Shown here one piece after another: positions 1-5,083 of a stretch of DNA of 5,582 nt. A program made the position numbers and the translations under genes. Under the pieces are notes generated by a model that searched no databases, was not told the DNA's origin, and saw nothing but the letters and a program-made list of their open reading frames with translations. The stretch is from positions 1 to 5,582 of the forward strand of contig JBJOPS010000058.1 of the NCBI GenBank assembly GCA_046050465.1, given 5' to 3'. This DNA comes from Egaibacter sp046050465. GTDB lineage: Bacteria > Pseudomonadota > Gammaproteobacteria > Burkholderiales > Burkholderiaceae_C. Position 1 is the first letter of the stretch, and each line of letters begins with the position of its first letter.

Positions 1-71
1 TCAGGCGAAAAGCCTCCGGATTCAGCCAAAACTGGATGCAGTTGGCGCTGGAGTTTCGGCAGGCGGGACAT
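1..71 (-). CDS. possible start of a downstream gene (partial, unidentified)
   Basis: An ATG at 71-69 on the minus strand opens a frame that stays open to the window edge and begins MSRLPKLQRQLHPVLAESGG. It lies 19 bases beyond the stop of the lipoprotein-like gene on the same strand, a spacing typical of an operon. There is no convincing ribosome binding site. All three plus-strand frames are also open over the first 90 bases, so a convergent gene ending near 119 is an alternative. I do not recognise the product. Confidence 0.3.
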   Translation of the reverse strand, partial: MSRLPKLQRQLHPVLAESGGFSP

Positions 72-90
72 ATTCGTTTATGCACCATTC

Positions 91-978
91 TCAAACTGAC
101 TTTTGGACATGATCCTTAGAAATGAAAGTCCGTAAGCATCGCTGCATTGAGCGATCGCAATCGACTGTCCAGGTATTTTTGTCTAAGCGTTCACGAGAGA
201 TAGCTGGGGCCACCCCACCGGGAAAAGGAAAACTCAGCACCAGTGGATGTGCCTCTTTCTGTTTTCCCACTTGCTCCTCTGTCCAGAAAAAACCAGTGTT
301 TACAATATTTGGGGCATCGTAGGGCAATATTGATTCAGGCCCCACCTTTTGTATCTGTTTACCCGGCCCAATAAGAACCCAGTAACTATCGCTCAAAGAT
401 ACTTTACCGGTCTTAAAATCAGCGGGTTTATGTGTCCGCACCATCACCTGGCCAAGTTGCACCTCCACTGGGAAAGCCAAGCCGTTTTCTGATTCATAGA
501 TTTTCTGCAAACCTTGGTCTGAACGAGCCAAATCTAGCCTGCTTAAGTAGTTCACCGCAGATGGTTCAGGTTGCTGATGTGTCAACAACAGCTCATGCCC
601 TTGCAACCCAAAACGAATGGTTCGCGTGAATGGGGGTGCTTGAATCGTGCGCCAACTGGTGTCGGTGTCCAGATTACGTACCCGCAGCAGTTGCTGGTCA
701 GTACCTGCATGTACGAGTGTAGCCACCATTTTCCCATCAGCACTGATGGTTGTGTGCAAAATAGGCTTGGCACCCCCATAGGGGTTGCAAGCACTCAGCA
801 GTGCGACGGGTATGGTCAGCGCTACCAAAACCAAATAGGTAAGTCTTGTCAGCCTAAAACCCTCGAACACATTCCGCAAGTGGTTATGGAATTCATTGTT
901 CCATTGCCTTGTGAAGAGCCGCGCGGCATACAGAGATTTCCCTGCGTTTACGTTTGCTCTCAGTTTCTGTCTATGCAT
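91..978 (-). CDS. putative lipoprotein of unknown function
   Basis: This is a 295-residue protein if started at the ATG at 978, which has an AAGGGGG ribosome binding site eight bases upstream. A long charged N-terminal stretch is followed by a hydrophobic segment (about residues 49-60) ending in the lipobox LLSAC, with the candidate lipidated cysteine near residue 64. That predicts export and membrane anchoring. The rest is soluble and rich in beta-strand-like segments (for example TTISADGKMVATLVHAG), reminiscent of beta-propeller or TolB-like proteins, but no family is recognised. About 40 residues before the signal helix is unusually long for a lipoprotein. A GTG at 870 would give a normal-length signal peptide but has a weak ribosome binding site, so the start is uncertain. 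The frame itself is open further upstream through a TTG at 1014. Confidence 0.75.
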   Translation of the reverse strand: MHRQKLRANVNAGKSLYAARLFTRQWNNEFHNHLRNVFEGFRLTRLTYLVLVALTIPVALLSACNPYGGAKPILHTTISADGKMVATLVHAGTDQQLLRVRNLDTDTSWRTIQAPPFTRTIRFGLQGHELLLTHQQPEPSAVNYLSRLDLARSDQGLQKIYESENGLAFPVEVQLGQVMVRTHKPADFKTGKVSLSDSYWVLIGPGKQIQKVGPESILPYDAPNIVNTGFFWTEEQVGKQKEAHPLVLSFPFPGGVAPAISRERLDKNTWTVDCDRSMQRCLRTFISKDHVQKSV

Positions 979-1139
979 TTGCATTTCCCCCTTGGCAGAT
1001 TCATCACAAAGCAACTGGCCGTTTTATCACTCTACCAGCAGATTTTTAATATTTTTGTAAATCAAATAATGTATGCGACAGATTTCCGACATTCCAAGCG
1101 CATTTCATGCTCCTGATACAGGAGCGTCTTTGACGCTGT
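979..1139. other. intergenic region upstream of the lipoprotein gene
   Basis: This is an AT-rich stretch between the lipoprotein start and the decayed RTX gene. On the minus strand, a run around 1030-1070 (TTGATTTACAAAAATATTAA) could contain the promoter of the lipoprotein gene, but no clear -35/-10 pair with good spacing can be assigned. It also holds the hairpins at 1109-1137. No gene is visible. Confidence 0.4.
1109..1137. repeat. two overlapping inverted repeats
   Basis: GCTCCTG at 1109-1115 pairs with CAGGAGC at 1119-1125 around a 3-base loop. AGCGTC at 1123-1128 pairs with GACGCT at 1132-1137 around TTT and is followed on the plus strand by GTTTT. The two stems share three bases, so they cannot both form fully. 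The pair could be a weak terminator or a copy of a small dispersed palindromic repeat. No upstream plus-strand gene explains a terminator here. Confidence 0.45.
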
Positions 1140-1753
1140 TTTGCGCATTGCCTCAATTCAGGGCGCTTCTGCACCCCCGTCAGCACATTGGCCACCGTAT
1201 CAAACCGCCCCCCCCCGTGGCATCCACCACCAGCCCAATGCTGTCCAGATACGGCTTCAGGCGGGTTTGCATCACCAGGGCGCTGTACACCGATTGCCGC
1301 AGCGACTCATATGCTGCCAGCATCACTGGCACCTGATTGGCAAACAGGCTGTAGGTCAGCACGGGCAAGCCGTCGGTGCCAGTGGTGGTGGTGGGCACCT
1401 GCATGCCCGCATCCGCCACGTTCATGCCGTTGAACACTTCCAGCACCGGGATGGCCTTTTGCAATTGGGCCGATGTGGTGTCGGTGCTCACATTCACCGT
1501 TTCAGCCAGGGTGGTGCTGCCGTTGGTGATGGTTTCTATGCAGTCGCCGTCCAGGTCGATGGCTAACGGGTCTCGGGCTGCTGGGGGGGCGGGTGTCTCT
1601 GGTGAGTGCGTTGTAGTCGTCGGTTTTTATGCTGTTGGCGATTTCGATCCAGAACTGGGACTCTTGATAACCCTCGACCAAAGGAAGTGCATTGTCAATC
1701 GATTTGACCAATACCCCTGTGGCCTCACCGGAAGCCACCGATTCTTCCCTCAC
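1140..1753 (-). pseudogene. remnant of an RTX/haemolysin-type calcium-binding protein
   Basis: Two open frames (1753-1502 and 1570-1180) join if one base is removed from the G7 run at 1583-1589. The join gives RPPAARDPLAIDLDGDCIET, close to the DPLxLDLDGDGIET signature of large secreted RTX calcium-binding proteins. After it come KAIPVLEVFNG, LAAYESLRQSVYSALVMQTRLKPYLDS in pieces, and LVVDATG, resembling the region after the EF-hand-like segment in those proteins. The usual long middle portion is absent. A second slip at the C9 run (1208-1216) would restore RFDTVANVLTG instead of an early stop. The fragment has no N-terminus, no GGxGxDxxx repeats and no type I secretion tail. I judge it a decayed fragment of a larger gene. 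One or both slips could be sequencing errors, but the missing parts would remain missing. Confidence 0.55.
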
Positions 1754-1760
1754 AAAGCAA

Positions 1761-1782
1761 ATCAGGCACCTAAGTGCCTGAT
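1761..1782 (-). terminator. hairpin terminator downstream of the tRNA-His 3' end
   Basis: This is a perfect 9-bp stem (ATCAGGCAC / GTGCCTGAT) with a 4-base loop. On the minus strand it lies 16 bases after the tRNA-His CCA and is followed by TTGCTTTG, a modest U-rich tail. It fits the native terminator of the histidine tRNA gene. The stem is symmetric, so some activity on the plus strand cannot be excluded. Confidence 0.6.
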
Positions 1783-1798
1783 AAGAAAGAAGAATATA

Positions 1799-1825
1799 TG
1801 GGGTGGCTGATGGGGCTCGAACCTA
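1799..1825 (-). other. 3' end of a tRNA-His gene; probable island attachment site
   Basis: Read on the minus strand this ends in TTCGAGCCCCATCAGCCACCCCA in two overlapping parts: the T loop TTCGAGC and the acceptor strand CAGCCAC with discriminator C and CCA. The C before CCA and the CAGCCAC acceptor strand are diagnostic of bacterial tRNA-His. Upstream on the minus strand the match stops; there is no anticodon arm, D arm or 5' acceptor strand. The T stem has one A-C mismatch. Tyrosine-recombinase islands and prophages duplicate exactly this part of a tRNA at their distal end, so this is most likely the far attachment site. The island would extend to the right. Confidence 0.65.
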
Positions 1826-2037
1826 CCCAAACATAAGCCATTGATTTCAAGAGATTTTTTGCTTTCGCGCCAGCGGGTTTGACCCAAAAATCGTGACACC
1901 AACTCATGGCACCACGACCACCCAAAAGACCATTCTTTCGAGTCCGAACATTGTCCCACTTCGGTAACGAACTACCAAATTCGATCACGTTCAGAATCGC
2001 AAACGAAACCGACTTCATTCCAACAGAAGCAGCTCTA
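1826..2037. other. gene-free stretch at the inner edge of the island
   Basis: About 210 bases lie between the tRNA-His fragment and the end of the SecB-like gene. Short open frames on the minus strand have no ribosome binding site and no protein-like composition. No repeat, terminator or cassette recombination core was found. It may contain integrase arm or excisionase binding sites, but none can be assigned by eye. Confidence 0.4.
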
Positions 2038-2472
2038 TTAAGGAGTTGATACCGCGGCACCGGATGATGCAGGCCTCAACACTGACAGCCCCAACATCAG
2101 CGGCCCAAACGGCTGTCGAGACGTCAGCCATAGCACGGACTCTCGAATGGCTCCGTACAGGACGCTGTGAGCCGTAATAGTCACGCCCCGCAGTGCCTCT
2201 TCTTCGCTCAGTGTGTCATCCGCTAAAAAGACGCCGATGCACTCCATGTCAATGTGATACGGTGAAGACGCATCCATCGAAGGATTTACAACGGTGCGCA
2301 TGCTCGCGTTGTATTGCCCTTTTTGGCCGTCAACCTTGCCAACCTGAATGTTGTTTTCCGGGCTTGCGCTGACCAGTACCTCTCCAGGCATGTGCGACTG
2401 AATCGCCACCACGGTACTCCTTACAAACAGTACCGTTTGCAGCGTTATGGGATGAGCCTGCTCTGTTGTCAT
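2038..2472 (-). CDS. SecB-like chaperone of a toxin-antitoxin-chaperone system
   Basis: This is a 144-residue protein of SecB-like size. The ATG at 2472 overlaps the antitoxin stop as ATGA, so it is the preferred start over a longer frame from 2490; translation is probably coupled. The C-terminal third, VLYGAIRESVLWLTSRQPFG then PLMLGLSVLRP (about residues 104-134), lines up with the SecB segment [21 protein letters not shown]. The segment PYHIDMECIGVF (about 71-82) suits one of the SecB beta strands. Known role of the family: tetrameric cytosolic chaperone for unfolded proteins. In TAC systems such as Mycobacterium tuberculosis Rv1957 it binds the antitoxin's C-terminal extension and keeps it foldable and safe from proteolysis. 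Here the gene is third in an operon after toxin and antitoxin, so the same job is inferred. It is clearly divergent from housekeeping SecB. Confidence 0.8.
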   Translation of the reverse strand: MTTEQAHPITLQTVLFVRSTVVAIQSHMPGEVLVSASPENNIQVGKVDGQKGQYNASMRTVVNPSMDASSPYHIDMECIGVFLADDTLSEEEALRGVTITAHSVLYGAIRESVLWLTSRQPFGPLMLGLSVLRPASSGAAVSTP

Positions 2473-2888
2473 GCGTACGCAAGGCCCCAATTGAACTCAG
2501 CGTGATTGGCTGCATCTGTCCGCACACTCGTTACAGCATTTGTCGCAACGAGAGTCACCGCCTTTCCTGGCGCCTTATAGTGCGAGAGATCCCAGCGACT
2601 CACTGCAGCGGCACTGTCAACAATACGTATATCTAATTGCCCACCAATGGAGCGTGCAAGCTTCACCATCGATTCAATAGTGAGATTCGTGTCCCCCCGG
2701 AAAACCTTACTCACGTATGCAGGACTGGAACCCAAACGCTTTGCGATTTCCGCATAAGTCACTTTTGCGTAGTCACGCTGACTGTCCAACGCAATTGAGA
2801 AATCAATTTTTGCCTTCTCTGCCCAATAGCCATCTGTCTTCCTTGCTTCATCAAAGTATGACTTCAATGAGCTACTCAGTTTCATCAT
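2469..2888 (-). CDS. higA: HigA-like XRE antitoxin with chaperone-addiction-like tail
   Basis: This is a 139-residue protein. A helix-turn-helix of the XRE/Cro-CI type spans about residues 43-80, with the pattern VTYAEIAKRLGSSPAYVSKV followed by NLTIESMVKLARSIG, as in HigA antitoxins. The first 40 residues are helical. A tail of about 45 residues (96-139) extends past the usual HigA end and is rich in exposed-looking aromatics (SRWDLSHY, FNWGLAYA). In TAC systems the corresponding tail is the chaperone addiction (ChAD) region bound by the SecB-like partner, so I infer that role. It overlaps the toxin gene by 17 bp and the chaperone gene by 4 bp. Expected function: neutralise the toxin by direct binding and, with it, repress the operon at the upstream palindrome. 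Two adjacent ATGs (2888 and 2885) are possible starts. Confidence 0.85.
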   Translation of the reverse strand: MMKLSSSLKSYFDEARKTDGYWAEKAKIDFSIALDSQRDYAKVTYAEIAKRLGSSPAYVSKVFRGDTNLTIESMVKLARSIGGQLDIRIVDSAAAVSRWDLSHYKAPGKAVTLVATNAVTSVRTDAANHAEFNWGLAYA

Positions 2889-3285
2889 CCACTACCTCCA
2901 GCGTTCCATTTGCTACGGCGTCATCGTAGTCCGCCTTCCAACCAGCAGCCCAGTTGACTGACTGTTTGTCAACCTTCTGCCCACTTTTTCGTACACCCGA
3001 GGTGCAGACAGTAATGTCTCGACCTGCACCTTTGAAAAAGAACAACCTTAGAGGGCCCTTACGGAACTCGTAAATGCCCCTGGCCTTATCCACTTCATGC
3101 CACCAAGCGGAAGGCACGAATTGCAGCCCACGCTCTGCTACATGCCCAAGCATCTCAAACAGACCGTCTCTTACACCCTTAGTTGCGTCCTCACCGGTCT
3201 TGATGAAGGCTTCAGCAGGGCAATCCGCACCGTCGCATATCGCGACCACTCTGAACCTCATCTGTACGAGCACTTTGATCTGCAT
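2872..3285 (-). CDS. higB: HigB-like toxin (RelE/Gp49 superfamily mRNA interferase)
   Basis: This is a 137-residue protein. The core about residues 69-98, with GIYEFRKGPLRLFFF then ITVCTSGVRKSGQKV, matches the phage Gp49-like/HigB branch of the RelE superfamily, including the basic R/K residues that line the active site. Family members cleave mRNA on the ribosome and stop growth when free of antitoxin. The N-terminal half (MLGHVAERGLQFVP) is also typical of Gp49-like proteins. It is the first gene of the operon, toxin before antitoxin, as in all higBA systems. The ATG at 3285 has AGG five bases upstream; a second ATG at 3261 (MRFRVVAICDG) is possible. The acidic tail after about residue 120 (VVDDETE) is slightly longer than usual. 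The gene appears intact. Confidence 0.85.
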   Translation of the reverse strand: MQIKVLVQMRFRVVAICDGADCPAEAFIKTGEDATKGVRDGLFEMLGHVAERGLQFVPSAWWHEVDKARGIYEFRKGPLRLFFFKGAGRDITVCTSGVRKSGQKVDKQSVNWAAGWKADYDDAVANGTLEVVDDETE

Positions 3286-3286
3286 C

Positions 3287-3302
3287 TTAACCTATAAGTT
3301 AA
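3287..3302 (-). promoter_or_regulatory. candidate operator and -10 region of the toxin-antitoxin-chaperone operon
   Basis: The palindrome TTAAC-CTATAA-GTTAA lies one base upstream of the toxin ATG. Its centre reads TTATAG on the minus strand, a possible -10 box, with a weak -35-like TTTCTA at 3320-3315. HigA-type antitoxins bind palindromes over their own promoter, so autoregulation is inferred. If this is the -10, the transcript would be almost leaderless; otherwise the AGG inside the palindrome is the ribosome binding site of a transcript begun further upstream. Confidence 0.45.
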
Positions 3303-3402
3303 CTTCGGCGCATGTAGAAAGAACTTGAATGCTGGACTAATCGGCAGCACTAAAGCCTACATGGTAACGCCTTCGCAAAAACAGGCTGGACAAATGTACA
3401 GG
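3303..3402. other. unidentified junction segment between TAC operon and broken transposase
   Basis: About 100 bases match neither the TAC operon nor the IS1111-type element. The plus-strand transposase frame is open through it from 3325 (MNAGLIGSTKAYMVTPSQKQ), but those residues do not resemble an IS110-family N-terminus. It may be the end of whatever DNA carried the TAC operon, or another insertion sequence end, fused to the transposase by deletion. Confidence 0.4.
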
Positions 3403-4269
3403 TTACCCGCCCAGTACGTGCGCGCCTACGTCAAACGCAACAAGACCGATGCTGCTGACGCTGCAGCCCTTCTGGAAGCGGCCCGTGCCTCCGACATGTG
3501 CCCGGTGCGCGTCAAGTCGGTGGAGCAGCAAGCCCTGCAGAGCATGCATCGCATCCGCTCCCTGTGGATGGGCACCCGTACGTCCCGCATCAACGCCTTG
3601 CGCGGCTTCTGCCGGGAGTTTGGTATTGCCATTCCCGTGGGCGCACGCACCGGCATTGAGGCGATCAGCCGGGTGTTGGCCGATCCCAACACGGCCGTTC
3701 CGGACTTGATTCGGGGCACAGCCAGGTTGTTGGTTGAGGAGATTCGTCTGCTGGAAGCCCGGATTGCCCAGCTGGAGCGGGAACTGGCCGCTTTGGCCCG
3801 GCTCAGCCCGGCTTGCACCACGCTGTTGTCGATCCCGGGCATTGGCCTGCTAACGGCCACTGCGCTGGTGGCGGCCACATCGGGTGATGTGAGCCACTTC
3901 AAGGATGCGCGGCACTTCTCCAGCTGGTTTGGGCTGACGCCCAAGGAGTACAGCTCGGGCAATTCCCGCTATCTGGGGCGGATCTCCAAGAAGGGGGATC
4001 GCTACCTGCGCATGCTGCTCACCCATGGCGCCAGGAGTGTGCTGCGTGCCTCCAAGGTGGCGGACAACGCCGGGCGGGAGGTTTGTGGGGTGCGTCGCTG
4101 GGCGCTGGATGTGCAATCCAGAAGCAACCACAACAAGGCGGCGTGTGCGCTGGCCAACAAGCTGGCACGGATTTGTTATGCCACGCTGCGGGACAAGGCG
4201 CCGTTTGGTGAGCCGACCGTGCGGTTAAACAAGAAGATCAGCAGGGAGAGTTTTGTGATGCCGGCTTGA
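3325..4269 (+). pseudogene. IS1111-type (IS110 family) transposase, 5'-truncated
   Basis: The frame is 314 codons, but family resemblance starts only at codon 27 (LPAQYVRAYVKRNKTDAADA, from 3403). The DEDD/RuvC-like domain therefore keeps its last two acidic residues (D42 and D45 of the frame) but lacks the first Asp and the Glu, roughly 80 residues. After it come a helical coiled-coil region (about 133-160, LLVEEIRLLEARIAQLEREL) and the Transposase_20 domain with SIPGIGLLTATALVAATSGD. The GLTPKEYSSG segment (about 203-212) carries the candidate catalytic serine. The C-terminus (ARSNHNKAA-like QSRSNHNKAACALANKLARI) is complete. IS110-family recombinases insert DNA using a bridge RNA; without the N-terminal acidic residues this copy should be inactive. 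The close match to transposases of elements found in integron attC sites fits the location. The 26 leading residues come from unrelated upstream DNA. Confidence 0.88.
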
Positions 4270-4561
4270 TTGCCAGCATCCAGAACAGCCGTCACCAGGA
4301 AAAGAAGACCAACACCCATCCACGCGTTGCGACGAGATTGATCGACCACCATGGCCAACCGGGTTCACCCCACACCGATAGACGCCGATAACTCTTCCGG
4401 CTCAATGAACGAAAGTTCGGCAGCCGCTTGTAGCGACTGGCGCTTCGGTGACGCAGATTCCATGTCGGCACGGACCACAACAGAGTCCACCCCAGATGCC
4501 GGATATACGACTGCAGGCGCTTCCCCAACAGCCAATCTATCGGTCAGTTTCTTGCGCTTGT
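4270..4561 (+). ncRNA. candidate bridge RNA region in the 3' non-coding end of the IS1111-type element
   Basis: About 290 bases between the transposase stop and the right inverted repeat have no convincing gene; short minus-strand frames here are unlike real proteins. In IS1111-type elements the bridge RNA, which pairs with both target and donor DNA, is encoded in this 3' non-coding end, so its presence is expected from the family. I could not fold it reliably. Segments 4409-4421 (GGCTCAATGAACG) and 4502-4510 (GATATACGA, compare TATATGAA at the element edge) are weak candidates for guide stretches. Confidence 0.4.
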
Positions 4562-4573
4562 GGGGGAGTCCAT
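4562..4573 (+). repeat. right subterminal inverted repeat of the IS1111-type element
   Basis: GGGGGAGTCCAT is followed by ATA and then by attC sequence. IS1111-type elements have inverted repeats set a few bases in from their ends and make no target duplication. I recall this repeat type for the group; the partner repeat is missing here. Confidence 0.6.
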
Positions 4574-4576
4574 ATA

Positions 4577-4589
4577 TGAATTGTTAGGC
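4577..4589 (-). repeat. attC fragment of the metalloprotease cassette, interrupted by the IS1111-type element
   Basis: On the minus strand the sequence GCCTAACAATTCA follows the cassette gene stop by one base. GCCTAAC is the RYYYAAC core (R'' box) of an integron attC, and AATTC is the usual spacer after it. The rest of the site (L'', central loop, L', R') is missing, replaced by the end of the insertion sequence. No second core could be found to the left. The cassette should therefore not be excisable through this side. Confidence 0.7.
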
Positions 4590-4590
4590 A

Positions 4591-4998
4591 TCAACTCCAC
4601 CCTAGCTTCTGGAACGCCCATTCGTTGCAATCTTGCTCATGCTCCTGCCCCCAATGGTTTACCAGATGTGCGAGTTCATGGAGCACAAGAAATCGCAGGA
4701 AGGAGGCTGGTTGCCTGACTTCGGCAGACTGATCTGCCCACCCCGCAACAAGCAGAGCACTCGCTTGGTCCGCGATGTGCCCCTCTTCGTAGTTTTCCCT
4801 CAGAACCACAATGGCCCTTGAGTCGGTACGGCGCCTCACCGCTAGACCTCTGGGACTACGGTTTTGGATCTTCATTCCACAGCTTTCGGCCCAAACGCCG
4901 CAGTCAGGTACGAGAAGAAACTCGACCGGTTCTCCCGAGACGCTGTCAGCAAGCGCTGCAAGTTCGGAAACATGGGACGCAGTCTCTATGCAAAGCAT
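4591..4998 (-). CDS. integron cassette protein, putative HExxH zinc metalloprotease
   Basis: This is a 135-residue soluble protein encoded in an integron gene cassette. Near the C-terminus HELAH (107-111) is a zinc-binding HExxH motif, followed by HEQDCNEWAFQKL (120-132), where E126 is a plausible third zinc ligand. The spacing and the ExxxxxEWAF-like pattern recall ImmA/IrrE and other small zincins. The N-terminal half is not recognised. There is no signal peptide, so the protein is expected in the cytosol. The ATG at 4998 lies eight bases after the AGG of the preceding attC core GTTAGGC, which probably acts as ribosome binding site. The stop lies one base before the next attC core, a normal cassette layout. 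Function is unknown; peptidase activity is inferred from the motif only. With no promoter of its own visible, expression probably depends on an upstream integron promoter or the neighbouring insertion sequence. Confidence 0.75.
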   Translation of the reverse strand: MLCIETASHVSELAALADSVSGEPVEFLLVPDCGVWAESCGMKIQNRSPRGLAVRRRTDSRAIVVLRENYEEGHIADQASALLVAGWADQSAEVRQPASFLRFLVLHELAHLVNHWGQEHEQDCNEWAFQKLGWS

Positions 4999-5005
4999 CT
5001 TTGAT

Positions 5006-5083
5006 GCCTAACGTTCGACGTGAGCCGCGGACGCAAGGACGCGAAGCGTGCTTGTGACCGTCGGCTCGATGGAGTTGTTAGGT
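5006..5083 (-). repeat. complete integron attC site (78 bp)
   Basis: The cores are ACCTAAC (minus 5083-5077) and GTTAGGC (minus 5012-5006), fitting RYYYAAC and GTTRRRY. Inside are complementary arms GAGCCG (5022-5027 on plus) and CGGCTC (5062-5067), and a further inner imperfect palindrome (CGGACGCAAGGACGCGAAGC). This gives the fold-back structure recognised as single strand by the integron integrase. The stop codon of the upstream cassette gene (TAA, 5080-5078) lies inside the ACCTAAC core, and the next cassette gene starts eight bases after the other core. This fixes the orientation to the minus strand. Confidence 0.9.

Larger units (their letters stand above)
3403..4576 (+). mobile_element. 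IS1111-attC-like insertion sequence, left end lost
   Basis: This is the remnant of an insertion sequence consisting of the truncated transposase, a non-coding 3' end of about 290 bases and the right subterminal inverted repeat GGGGGAGTCCAT (4562-4573). The matching left repeat (ATGGACTCCCCC) is not found upstream, so the left end has been deleted or replaced. Beyond the right repeat a few bases lead into an integron recombination core. This is the expected position for the IS1111-attC group, which inserts at a fixed place in attC sites. The exact right boundary (about 4576) is inferred. Confidence 0.75.

Noticed and set aside
1..119. Convergent gene end on the plus strand
   Set aside because: All three plus frames are open over this short edge, so none can be chosen; the minus-strand start at 71 is only slightly better supported.
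571..1116. Long plus-strand open frame (181 codons)
   Set aside because: It lies antisense to the lipoprotein-like gene, has no ribosome binding site and a composition unlike a real protein; it is a shadow frame.
1770..2060. Minus-strand open frame of 96 codons reading through the tRNA-His fragment
   Set aside because: It crosses the tRNA 3' end, lacks a start signal and has no protein-like pattern.
2038..3302. TAC operon as an integron cassette
   Set aside because: No attC-like core or fold-back site is found on either side of the operon.
3426..3962. Minus-strand open frame of 178 codons
   Set aside because: It is antisense to the transposase; high-GC coding DNA commonly leaves such an open antisense frame, and the protein is low-complexity.
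4292..4528. Minus-strand open frame in the 3' end of the IS1111-type element
   Set aside because: It is rich in Arg, Trp and Ser, has no family resemblance, and lies where a bridge RNA is expected.
4523..4589. A full 67-bp attC ending at GTTGGGG on the minus strand
   Set aside because: The second core does not fit GTTRRRY, the inner arms do not pair, and the interval contains the IS1111 right repeat.
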